Assembly: GCF_001660485.1 (NCBI RefSeq)
Contig: NZ_CP013979.1
Location: 310,001 to 374,000 of the forward strand
Direction of reading: 5' to 3'
Length of the DNA: 64,000 nt
Source of the DNA: Agromyces aureus
Lineage (GTDB): Bacteria; Actinomycetota; Actinomycetes; Actinomycetales; Microbacteriaceae
In this document: positions 10,433 to 18,115 of the stretch, piece by piece
How positions within the stretch are numbered: the stretch's first letter is position 1
How the letters are laid out: every line of letters begins with the position of its first letter
Translations under genes and position numbers: made by a program
Notes under the pieces: model-generated
Database searches by the model: none
Told to the model about the DNA's origin: nothing
Seen by the model: only the letters and a program-made list of their open reading frames with translations

Positions 10433-11274
10433 GCGAGCGGATGCCACGGGCCGACCTCACGACCGAACCGTGGTTCGTGGCGCTCGACGTCGACGGCACG
10501 ATCATGCACGAAGACGAGACGATCGACCCCGCCGTCGCGTCGGCCGTGGCCTCCGCGCGGGATCGCGGACACGAGGTCACCATCGCGACCGGGCGGTCCT
10601 GGGCCGGCACCGCGCCCGTGCTCGATGCGCTCGGGTTGTCGCCCGAGTACGTGGTCTGCGCGAACGGCGCCGTGACGATGCGACGCGACGGCGCGGCATC
10701 CGATGCCCCTGCATCCGAGGCGTACGAGCGGTTCCACATCGAGACCTTCGACCCGTCGACCGCGATCGAACGCATCCGCTCGTTCCTGCCCGACGGCCGG
10801 TTCATGGTCGAACTGCCCGACGGCCACCGACTCTACACCGCGGGCATGGACACCTGGGACCTCGACTCCGCGAGCCAGGTCGAGTTCGAGGGCCTGTTCG
10901 TGCCGAGCGCGACGCGTGTCGTCGTGGTCTCGCCCGAGCACGAGACGCAGGAGTTCATGGACCTCGTCGCGGGCATGGGCCTGCACCAGGTCAGCTACGC
11001 CATCGGCTGGACGGCCTGGCTCGACATCGCGCCCGACGGCGTGAGCAAGGCGACCGCCCTCGAGCGGGTGCGCGGGTGGCAGGGACACGACCTGAACCGC
11101 GTGATCGCCGTCGGCGACGGACGCAACGACATCGAGATGTTCACGTGGGCGGGTGCTGCCGGCCGCGCCGTCGCCATGGGCCAGTCGCCCGACGAGGTCA
11201 AGGCCGCGGCGACCGAGGTGACCGGCGGCATCGACGAAGCCGGCCTGGCCGAGGCGCTCGACACGCTGCCGTAG
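10429..11274 (+). CDS. HAD-superfamily hydrolase, Cof type (IIB)
   Basis: A 281-residue Cof-like haloacid dehalogenase phosphatase, probably acting on sugar phosphates, nucleotides or FMN. Motif I is [13 protein letters not shown] (nucleophile and acid Asp), motif II falls in TIATGRSW, and motifs III and IV lie in the C-terminal SKATALERV and [14 protein letters not shown]. The IIB cap lies between about residues 85 and 190. The ATG at 10429 overlaps the serS stop by 4 nt, indicating an operon. Its first codons MSERMPRA derive from the dispersed GAGCGGATGCC word, as in the MFS gene at position 6. Confidence 0.88.
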   Translation: MSERMPRADLTTEPWFVALDVDGTIMHEDETIDPAVASAVASARDRGHEVTIATGRSWAGTAPVLDALGLSPEYVVCANGAVTMRRDGAASDAPASEAYERFHIETFDPSTAIERIRSFLPDGRFMVELPDGHRLYTAGMDTWDLDSASQVEFEGLFVPSATRVVVVSPEHETQEFMDLVAGMGLHQVSYAIGWTAWLDIAPDGVSKATALERVRGWQGHDLNRVIAVGDGRNDIEMFTWAGAAGRAVAMGQSPDEVKAAATEVTGGIDEAGLAEALDTLP

Positions 11275-11343
11275 CCGACCGCCCCGCTTCCCGCGTTCCG
11301 CCCTCCCCGTCCGGTTACACTCGGCACTCAGGGGAGGGTCGTC

Positions 11344-12660
11344 GTGGGCGATGTTCGCGGGGAGAACGACCGGCCGGCAGGCGAGGCCGTGCCGGCAGGC
11401 GACGTGCCGCCGTCACGACCCGTACCGCCCGAACCGCCGCGTCACGGGCGCATGCCACGCCACAGCGGCTGGATCTCCGCGGCGAAGCTCGCGGCATCCG
11501 TCGTCGCGATCATGGCGATCAGCGGCGTCGCCGTCGTCGCGTTCGCGGCGGTCGACCTCGTGAGCACCGCGACCACCGCGCCGACCCTGACGCTCGAGAA
11601 CGAGCAGATCCTCGAGGGCGTACCCGACATCGGCGCGATGGACGGCGGGCTCAACTTCCTGCTCGTCGGCAGCGACAAGCGGCCCGACGACGGCGCCTTC
11701 GGCGACCCCGAAGAGGACTCGGCGGTGCTGAACGACGTGACCATGCTCGTGCACATCTCGCAGGACCACACGCATGTCGAGGTCGTGAGCTTCCCCCGAG
11801 ACATGCTCGTCTCGGTGCCCGAATGCCCCGACCCGGAGGACCCCGACGGCGAACCGCTCTCGGCGCTCTCCGGGGTGAAGATCAACACCGTGCTCTCGTA
11901 CGGCGGCTTCAACTGCGTCGCCGCGACCATCACGCAGCTCACCGGGGTGCCGATCCCGGTCGGCGGCATCGTCGAGTTCTACGGCGTCGCCGCGCTCGCC
12001 GAAGCCGTCGGCGGCGTGGATGTCTGCATCGCCGAGCAGATCGACGACGACTACACGGGTGTCCACCTCGAACCGGGAACGCAGACGCTCAGTGGCATGG
12101 AATCTCTGCAGTTCCTCAGGGTGAGGCACGGTGTCGGCGATGGATCGGACCTCGGGCGCATCTCGAACCAGCAGGTGTACATGTCGGCGCTCATGCGCAA
12201 GCTTCAGGCCGACGGCACGCTCGGAGACCCGGTCAGGCTCTACTCGATGGCCAAGGCGATCCTCGCGAACATGAGCCTCTCGAGCGCGCTGCAGAACCCG
12301 ACGGTGCTCGTCTCGATCGCCCGCGCGGTGCAGGAAATCGACCTCTCGAAGGTCGCGTTCGTGCAGTTCCCGACCGCGTACACGTCGGATCAGAGCGCCG
12401 TCGAACCCACTGAATCCGCCGCCCTCGTCAACGCTGCGCTGCAGGCCGACCAGCCGATCGTCCTCGACCCGGCGTCCACGGACGAGTCGGAGTTCGGAAC
12501 CGGCGGCGACCCCGCGACATCCGCACCGCCCGGCCCCGAGGCGGCCGAGGGCGGGACGGGTGAGACCACCGAGACCACACCGCCCGCAGGGGCCATGCCG
12601 ACGGATGTCACGGGCCAGCCCGCGAACGAGGTGCGCTGCTCGACCGCGAACGAGGGCTGA
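11344..12660 (+). CDS. LytR-CpsA-Psr family protein, copy 1
   Basis: The LCP family attaches wall teichoic acid, polysaccharide or arabinogalactan-like polymers to peptidoglycan. The 438-residue protein has a short cytoplasmic N-terminus, one transmembrane helix (about 45-68) and an extracellular LCP domain (about 95-350). Expected features are the GSDKR start, the FPRD arginine motif and the RxRHGVGDGSDLGRISNQQ block with conserved arginines. The C-terminal tail is low-complexity Pro/Glu/Thr and ends in a DVTGQ...RCS motif shared with the second copy. The GTG at 11344 follows GGGGAGGG, and a TACACT -10 lies at 11316-11321. About 280 bp separate its end from its paralogue, with a tRNA-Ser between. 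Confidence 0.88.
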   Translation: MGDVRGENDRPAGEAVPAGDVPPSRPVPPEPPRHGRMPRHSGWISAAKLAASVVAIMAISGVAVVAFAAVDLVSTATTAPTLTLENEQILEGVPDIGAMDGGLNFLLVGSDKRPDDGAFGDPEEDSAVLNDVTMLVHISQDHTHVEVVSFPRDMLVSVPECPDPEDPDGEPLSALSGVKINTVLSYGGFNCVAATITQLTGVPIPVGGIVEFYGVAALAEAVGGVDVCIAEQIDDDYTGVHLEPGTQTLSGMESLQFLRVRHGVGDGSDLGRISNQQVYMSALMRKLQADGTLGDPVRLYSMAKAILANMSLSSALQNPTVLVSIARAVQEIDLSKVAFVQFPTAYTSDQSAVEPTESAALVNAALQADQPIVLDPASTDESEFGTGGDPATSAPPGPEAAEGGTGETTETTPPAGAMPTDVTGQPANEVRCSTANEG

Positions 12661-12777
12661 TCCGCACCCGAATCAGGGGCTTCCCAGGCTCGACTGGAAG
12701 GGTTGGCTGGATACGAGTCGGCTAGAATCGTGGCCTGTCCGCTCCGGAGAACGTTCCAACGAACCCCAGAGCGGCAA

Positions 12778-12862
12778 GGAGGGCTGTCCGAGCGGCCGAT
12801 GGAGCTGGTCTTGAAAACCAGTGGGCAGAAATGTCTCGTGGGTTCGAATCCCACGCCCTCCG
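12778..12862 (+). tRNA. tRNA-Ser (anticodon TGA)
   Basis: The acceptor stem GGAGGGC pairs with GCCCTCC, discriminator G. The anticodon loop is CTTGAAA with TGA. There is a long variable arm and a GGTTCGAATCC T-loop. CCA is not encoded. A TAGAAT -10 box lies at 12722-12727. It sits between the two LCP paralogues. Confidence 0.95.
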
Positions 12863-12940
12863 CACTCGTGTCGAATATTCCCCCTGCCGACCCGAACCGC
12901 TCGCGCTCCGCGGCGACCGACCCACCGAGAGAGGGTGACC

Positions 12941-14236
12941 GTGTCAGACGATCGCCAGTTCAGCTCCCGCACCGCCGCCAAGAACCCCGCCATTGCGCGC
13001 CACGGGCGCCTGAAGCCGCATAGCGCCTGGCGCACCGTCGCGAAGGTCACGGCCACCGTCGTCGCCATCGCTCTGGCGTCCAGCACGGCCGTCGTCGCCT
13101 ACGCCGCCTGGGATCTCGCGAGCACGGTGCAGCCGACGGTCAAGCTCGAGAGCGAGAAGGTGCTCGAGGGTGTTCCTGACATCGGGGCGATCGATGGAGG
13201 CGTGAACTTCCTCCTGATTGGCAGTGACAGTCGCGAAGGGCAGGGCGGGGGGTACGGCGATCCCGATGAGGAGACCGCGGTGCTCAACGATGTGACGATG
13301 CTGCTGCACATCGCGCAGGACCACTCGCACGCCGAGGTCGTCAGCTTCCCGCGCGACATGTTCGTGAGCGTGCCCGAGTGCACCGACCCCGAAGACCCGA
13401 CCGGCGACACTCTTTCCGCGCTGTCGAGCGTCAAGATCAACAGCGTGCTGGCTTACGGCGGCATGGACTGCGTGGTCAAGACAGTGTCCGAACTCACCGG
13501 CGTGGTCATCCCGTTCGCGGGCATTGTGCAGTTCAACGGCGTCGCCGCCTTGTCCGAGGCGGTGGGCGGTGTCGAGGTCTGCATCGCGGAGCCCATCCAG
13601 GACGAGCACACGGACCTTGACCTGCCCGCCGGCATGCAGAGCCTCAGCGGCCTGACCGCGCTGCAGTTCCTGCGCACTCGTCACGGAGTCGGCGATGGCA
13701 GCGACCTCGGGCGAATCTCGAACCAGCAAGTGTTCCTGTCAGCGCTCGTTCGCACCCTGCAGAGTTCAGGCACGCTGAGCGACCCCGTCAAACTCTTCGG
13801 TATCGCGAAAGCGGCGCTCGCGAATATGACGCTCTCCGACGCGCTCACCGATCCGGCGAAAATGATCTCGATCGCCAAGGCGCTCAAGGACATCGACCTC
13901 TCCCAGATCGCCTTCATGCAGTATCCGACCGGATCGACCGAAGGCGGGCTGCTGCCATCCGACTCGGCCGAAGTCGTGAATCTCGCGCTGCAGAACGACG
14001 TCCCGGTGTCGTTCGACCCCAACGCGGGCGACACCTCGTTCGCGTCGGTCGCCGATCCGAACGCCGCTGCTCCCGCGCCCGTTGAAGAGGCACCTACCGA
14101 AGGAACGGACGCTGCGCCCACCGACGACGCCGCTGCGGTCCCCGCCGCGACGACCGAAGCGCTTCCGAGCGACGTGTCCGGACAGACGGCCGCCGAGACG
14201 CGTTGCTCCTCGGGCAGGCCCCTCGAGGACCAGTAG
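12941..14236 (+). CDS. LytR-CpsA-Psr family protein, copy 2
   Basis: A 431-residue paralogue of the LCP gene upstream, with the same layout: cytoplasmic N-terminus, one helix (about 40-62), LCP domain with FPRDMFVSVPE and TRHGVGDGSDLGRISNQQ, then a Pro/Ala/Thr tail ending DVSGQ...RCS. Long identical blocks with copy 1 show a tandem duplication. The GTG at 12941 is preferred because GAGAGAGGG sits 4 nt upstream; the frame is open upstream, but that part crosses the tRNA. Third positions are somewhat less GC-rich than in copy 1, so one copy may have been re-imported or is older. The role is wall-polymer attachment, by family. Confidence 0.88.
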   Translation: MSDDRQFSSRTAAKNPAIARHGRLKPHSAWRTVAKVTATVVAIALASSTAVVAYAAWDLASTVQPTVKLESEKVLEGVPDIGAIDGGVNFLLIGSDSREGQGGGYGDPDEETAVLNDVTMLLHIAQDHSHAEVVSFPRDMFVSVPECTDPEDPTGDTLSALSSVKINSVLAYGGMDCVVKTVSELTGVVIPFAGIVQFNGVAALSEAVGGVEVCIAEPIQDEHTDLDLPAGMQSLSGLTALQFLRTRHGVGDGSDLGRISNQQVFLSALVRTLQSSGTLSDPVKLFGIAKAALANMTLSDALTDPAKMISIAKALKDIDLSQIAFMQYPTGSTEGGLLPSDSAEVVNLALQNDVPVSFDPNAGDTSFASVADPNAAAPAPVEEAPTEGTDAAPTDDAAAVPAATTEALPSDVSGQTAAETRCSSGRPLEDQ

Positions 14237-14348
14237 CCGCAGCACGTGACCTTCGACGCCCGGATCTGAGCGACCGAGGAACCGCCGAATCGTGTTTCGC
14301 GGCATCCGCGGGTTATGATGGCAGTCGCGTTCGCGCAAGCGTTCGCGA

Positions 14349-14437
14349 GGAGACGTCGCATAGTCCGGCCGAGTGCACCACCCTGCTAAGGTGGAGTCCC
14401 CGTAAGGGGACCAGGGGTTCAAATCCCCTCGTCTCCG
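14349..14437 (+). tRNA. tRNA-Ser (anticodon GCT)
   Basis: The acceptor stem GGAGACG pairs with CGTCTCC, discriminator G. The anticodon loop is CTGCTAA, giving GCT for AGC/AGU codons. A long variable arm (CCCCGTAAGGGG) and the T-loop GGTTCAAATCC are present. TATGAT at 14314-14319 is a likely -10. It is followed by a terminator. Confidence 0.95.
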
Positions 14438-14446
14438 CTCTCGCAT

Positions 14447-14473
14447 CGAAACCCCTCCCCGTGAGGGGTTTCG
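14447..14473 (+). terminator. Terminator after tRNA-Ser(GCT)
   Basis: Eleven-bp arms CGAAACCCCTC / GAGGGGTTTCG (14447-14457, 14463-14473) with a 5-nt loop lie 10 nt past the tRNA. TTT is within the stem rather than after it. Confidence 0.75.
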
Positions 14474-14580
14474 TCGTATCCGGCCCGGCGCTCGTCGCAT
14501 CAGGGCCTGCCCGGGTGGCAGCGCCGTGTCGACGCGCCTAGGCTCGTGTGGTTACACCAAATGTAGGGAGTGCTGCCACC

Positions 14581-15009
14581 ATGCAGAAAATCATCACCAC
14601 GACCGCGCTGCTCTTCGCCGGCGCACTGCTGTTCACCGGATGCGCCACGAGCGCGTCCGACAGCGCCTCCGGCGACGACAACTGCGAGGTCGTCCGCGTC
14701 GCCGTGCGCGACATCTCGAACGGCGCGCAGAACGCCATCGCGTCGACGACCGACCAGTCGCTGACCGAGAAGCTCGACGGCTACTCGCAGCGCCTCGACG
14801 AGCTCGCCGCCGACAACGCCGACAACGCCGAACTCGCGACGGCGATCGAGGGCGTGCAGGACAAGATCGTGGCCGCCGAGGACTACGCCGCCACGCTGCC
14901 GGCCGAGGCCGACGAGGAGTTCACGCCCGACGCCGACGCGCAGGCGACGGCGTCCGGCGACATCCAGACCGCAGCGGTCACGGTCACCGAGGTGTGCTCG
15001 GCCGAGTAG
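14581..15009 (+). CDS. Small lipoprotein, unknown function
   Basis: A 142-residue secreted lipoprotein. The N-terminus MQKIITTTALLFAGALLFTGC is a lipoprotein signal with lipobox LFTGC, predicting lipidation at Cys21. The mature part is acidic (SDSASGDDNCEVV...) with a predicted helical middle and one further C-terminal Cys (VTEVCSAE) that could pair with the Cys in DDNCEVV. The ATG at 14581 has a GGGAG site 10 nt upstream. A TAGGCT box (14539-14544) places the transcript start near 14550. I recognise no family. Confidence 0.7.
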   Translation: MQKIITTTALLFAGALLFTGCATSASDSASGDDNCEVVRVAVRDISNGAQNAIASTTDQSLTEKLDGYSQRLDELAADNADNAELATAIEGVQDKIVAAEDYAATLPAEADEEFTPDADAQATASGDIQTAAVTVTEVCSAE

Positions 15010-15225
15010 TCGGCTCCCGCACCACGGCACGACGCGAGCGCGCGGCATCCGGAATTCGGATGTCGCGCGTCCCGCGTTCTGGACGCGTTCGGAGCCCGAG
15101 CGGGTCCACTCAATCGAACGGTTGAAATCCCGCTCGTGGGCGCGCAACCCGTTCGACATTCGGGGCCGATGGGGCAGAGTGAGTCCAGCGCCGCGTGACG
15201 GCGCCCATCCGAGAAGGGTGCACCC

Positions 15226-16905
15226 GTGAGCTCATCGCCACGCCGCCGTTGGTTCGGCCTCGTCTTCATCAGCATCGCCGTGTCGCTCATCATCGTCGAT
15301 TCGACGATCGTGAACGTGGCGATCCCGGCGATCGTCGACGATCTCGGCATCACCTCGACGCAGGTGCAGTGGGTTCAGGAGTCGTACACGCTCGTCTTCG
15401 CGGCGCTGCTGCTCGTGTTCGGCACGCTCGCCGACCGGTTCGGGCGGCGACGGATGCTGATCATCGGCGTCGTGATCTTCGCCCTGTCGTCGGTGGCGGC
15501 CGCGTTCGCGACCTCGGGCGAGCTGCTGATCCTGGCCCGTCTCGTGCAGGGCGTGGGCGGGGCGATGATCCTGCCGACGACGCTGTCGCTCATCAACGCG
15601 ACGTTCCGCGGCCGCGAGCGGGGCATCGCGTTCGCGGTGTGGGGGTCGACGATCGGCGGCATGGCGGCCATCGGCCCACTGCTCGGCGGGTGGCTCACGA
15701 CCGAGTTCTCGTGGCGGTGGGCCTTCGGCATCAACATCCCGTTCGCGATCGTCATCATCATCGGCGTGCTGCTCACGATCGACGAGTCGCGCGCGCCGGG
15801 GGACCCGCGACGCATCGACGTCGTGGGCGCGCTGCTCTCGGTCATCACGAGCGGCTTCCTGGTGTTCGCGCTCATCGAGGGCCGAACGTACGGCTGGTGG
15901 ATCGCCGAGGACGGCATCGCGTTCGGCGACTGGCAATGGCCGTCGGCGATCTCGCCGATCCCGTTCGCCTTCGCGATCGCGCTGCTCGGCCTGGTGTCGT
16001 TCGTGCTCTGGGGGCGCCGGCGGATGCGCCTCGGCAGGTCGACGATGCTGCCGTTCGCCCTCTTCGCCATTCCGTCGTTCCGCAACGGCAACATCGCGGC
16101 CATGATCGTCTCGCTCGGCGAGTTCGGCATCATCCTCTCGCTGCCGCTCTGGCTGCAGTTCGTGCTCGGCTTCGACGCCCTGCAGACCGGGTTCGTGCTG
16201 CTCGCGCTCGCCGTCGGCTCGTTCGGGGCGAGCGGCTTCGCGGGCGCGATGTCCGGCCGGCTCGCGCCGGTCTTCATCGTGCGGCTCGGCATCGTGCTCG
16301 AGATCATCGGCGTCGTGTGGGTGGGCCTCGTCATCGCGCCGGATGCCACGTGGCAGTGGCTGCTGCCGGCGCTCTTCGTGTACGGGTTCGGCGTGGGCCT
16401 CGCGACCGCGCAGCTGACCGGTGTCGTGCTGCAGGACGTGCCCGTGGCCGACAGCGGCGCCGGGTCGGGCACGCAGTCGACCTCGCGCCAGCTCGGCTCG
16501 GCGCTCGGCATCGCGATCCTCGGCACGGTGCTGTTCACGACGACCGCGAACGTGCTCGACGCGAGCCTCGACGAGCGCGGTCTGCCCGATGCGCAGCGCG
16601 AGCAGACGGTGTCGGCCGTCGTCGACAGCGCGGGCGCGGCGATTGCCGGACTCGAGGCGAACCCCGAGACGGCCGAGATCGGCGCCGACGCGGCCGAGGC
16701 GTTCAGCACGGGCACGCGCTACGCGGCGTTCGCGGCCGCCGGGTTCCTCGTCGTCGGCTTCTTCGCGACGCTCTCGCTCGGCTCGGGTCGCCGCGACGAG
16801 CACGAGGACGAGGGCGAGGTGGGGGCGACGGATGCCGCGGCGGACCGCACCGGGCCGGCGGGCCCCTCGGCGGGCACGGCAGACGCAGCCGAGCGCGGGT
16901 CCTGA
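15226..16905 (+). CDS. DHA2-type MFS drug transporter (14 TM)
   Basis: A 559-residue EmrB/QacA-type proton-coupled exporter. Motif D1 is VDSTIVNVAIPAIVDDLG at helix 1, motif A is GTLADRFGRRRM in the helix 2-3 loop, and motif C is GSTIGGMAAIGPLLGGWL in helix 5, which marks it as an antiporter. A long extracytoplasmic loop lies near residues 440-490, as in this family, and the C-terminus is acidic and cytoplasmic. The GTG at 15226 follows GAGAAGGG. The 216-bp upstream gap contains no regulator gene, only AT-richer short inverted repeats around 15105-15130. The substrate is unknown. Confidence 0.9.
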   Translation: MSSSPRRRWFGLVFISIAVSLIIVDSTIVNVAIPAIVDDLGITSTQVQWVQESYTLVFAALLLVFGTLADRFGRRRMLIIGVVIFALSSVAAAFATSGELLILARLVQGVGGAMILPTTLSLINATFRGRERGIAFAVWGSTIGGMAAIGPLLGGWLTTEFSWRWAFGINIPFAIVIIIGVLLTIDESRAPGDPRRIDVVGALLSVITSGFLVFALIEGRTYGWWIAEDGIAFGDWQWPSAISPIPFAFAIALLGLVSFVLWGRRRMRLGRSTMLPFALFAIPSFRNGNIAAMIVSLGEFGIILSLPLWLQFVLGFDALQTGFVLLALAVGSFGASGFAGAMSGRLAPVFIVRLGIVLEIIGVVWVGLVIAPDATWQWLLPALFVYGFGVGLATAQLTGVVLQDVPVADSGAGSGTQSTSRQLGSALGIAILGTVLFTTTANVLDASLDERGLPDAQREQTVSAVVDSAGAAIAGLEANPETAEIGADAAEAFSTGTRYAAFAAAGFLVVGFFATLSLGSGRRDEHEDEGEVGATDAAADRTGPAGPSAGTADAAERGS

Positions 16906-16924
16906 CCGACAGGACCCGCGCTCG
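16890..16924. terminator. Terminator overlapping the DHA2 stop codon
   Basis: Fourteen-bp perfect arms (16890-16903 and 16911-16924) around a 7-nt loop; the exporter TGA lies in the hairpin. It also lies 26 nt past the convergent 55-aa gene, so it can serve both strands. Confidence 0.75.
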
Positions 16925-16950
16925 GGATCTGGCTGGCTTCCGGTCGGGGT

Positions 16951-17118
16951 CTATTCCTCGACCTTGTGCTCCTCGGCGGCTGCAGCCGCGTTCTCGGCTT
17001 CACGGCGCTCGGCGTCGTATCGTGCGGCCGCGGCATCCTGGGCGGCCCAGTCCTCGCCGTTTCGGGGGTCGCGGTCGGAATCGAGCGGTTCTTCGAGCGG
17101 GTCGACGAAATCGGTCAC
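16951..17118 (-). CDS. 55-aa acidic Ala-rich protein downstream of ku
   Basis: A short frame starting at GTG 17118 (MTDFVDPLEEPLDSDRD) with a well-placed AGGAG upstream. It begins 16 nt after the ku stop on the same strand, so it is very likely the last gene of the ku transcript. The N-terminus is acidic with DP/EEP turns; the C-terminal 30 residues are strongly helical and Ala/Glu/Arg-rich, ending in EEHKVEE. I recognise no family. A role with Ku is only suggested by position. Confidence 0.6.
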   Translation of the reverse strand: MTDFVDPLEEPLDSDRDPRNGEDWAAQDAAAARYDAERREAENAAAAAEEHKVEE

Positions 17119-17134
17119 GGGTGTGCTCCTGTTC

Positions 17135-18058
17135 TCATGATGCGGCTTTGCGGGCCTTCGCCTTCGCGGGCTTGGGCTTGTCGGTCTTCGCCTTCTTCGT
17201 GGCAGCGCCGGCCTTCGTCGTCTTCGACGCCTTCGTGCCCGAGGTCTCGGACTCGTCGCCCGAGGCATCCGCCCCACCGCGCTTCGACGCGATCGAGCGC
17301 CGCAGCGCCTCCATGAGGTCGATGACCTCGCCGCCGGTCTCGTCGGGCTGCTCGCCGAACGTGGCCGCCGTGTCGAGCGCGTCGCCCTGCTCGAGCTTCG
17401 CGGCGATGAGGGTGCGCAACTCCTGCTGGTACTCGTCGACGTACTCGTCGGGCTTGAACTCGGCGACGAGGCTGTCGACGAGCTGCTTCGAGAGCTCGAG
17501 CTCCTTCGCGGTGATCTTCACGGCCTCGTCGAGCGCGGCGAATTCGGCCTGGCGCACCTCGTCGCTCCAGAGCAGGGTCTGCACCATGAGCACCTTGCCG
17601 TGCACGCGGAGCGCCGCGAGGCGGGTCTTCTGCCGCAGCGCCATGCGCACGATGGCGGTGCGATCGGTCGACTCGAGCGTCTCGCGCAGCAGCACGTAGG
17701 CCTTCGACGAGGCCGAGTCGGGCTCGAGGTAGTAGCTGCGATCGAACATGATCGGGTCGATCTGGTCGGTCGGCACGAACTCGACGACCTCGATCTCCCG
17801 GCTGCGCTCGGCGGGCAGGGCCTTGAGGTCCTGGTCGGTGATGACGACCGTGCGCTCGCCGTCGTCGTAGGCCTTGTCGATGTTCTTGTACTCGACGACC
17901 TGCCCGTCGATCTCGCAGATGCGCTGGTACCGGATGCGCCCGCCATCGGCGTCGTGCACCTGGTGCAGGGACACGTCGTGGTCCTCGGTGGCGCTGTAGA
18001 GCTTGACGGGCACATTGACCAGGCCGAATGTGACCGCCCCTTTCCAGACGGCTCGCAT
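17135..18058 (-). CDS. ku: Ku protein, non-homologous end joining
   Basis: Bacterial Ku binds DNA ends as a homodimer ring and recruits LigD to double-strand breaks. The 307 residues carry the Ku core (about 1-250: MRAVWKGAVTFGLVNVPVKL at the N-terminus, then the conserved VEFVP and YYLEP segments). A Lys/Ala-rich C-terminal tail (about 270-307; KAKTDKPKPAKAKARK) is typical of actinobacterial Ku and probably binds DNA. The ATG is at 18058. It diverges from ligD with only 57 bp between the two start codons, the classical two-gene NHEJ arrangement. Confidence 0.95.
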   Translation of the reverse strand: MRAVWKGAVTFGLVNVPVKLYSATEDHDVSLHQVHDADGGRIRYQRICEIDGQVVEYKNIDKAYDDGERTVVITDQDLKALPAERSREIEVVEFVPTDQIDPIMFDRSYYLEPDSASSKAYVLLRETLESTDRTAIVRMALRQKTRLAALRVHGKVLMVQTLLWSDEVRQAEFAALDEAVKITAKELELSKQLVDSLVAEFKPDEYVDEYQQELRTLIAAKLEQGDALDTAATFGEQPDETGGEVIDLMEALRRSIASKRGGADASGDESETSGTKASKTTKAGAATKKAKTDKPKPAKAKARKAAS

Positions 18059-18115
18059 TCTTCAAGTGAACACCCGTTCCCGCCGTCGGGGAACCCCCGA
18101 TGGCAGGATGGGGGC

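Noticed and set aside
15232..16803. A 523-codon open frame opposite the DHA2 exporter
   Set aside because: Its product is Arg/Glu/His-rich without hydrophobic core; it is a GC-bias shadow of the exporter gene.
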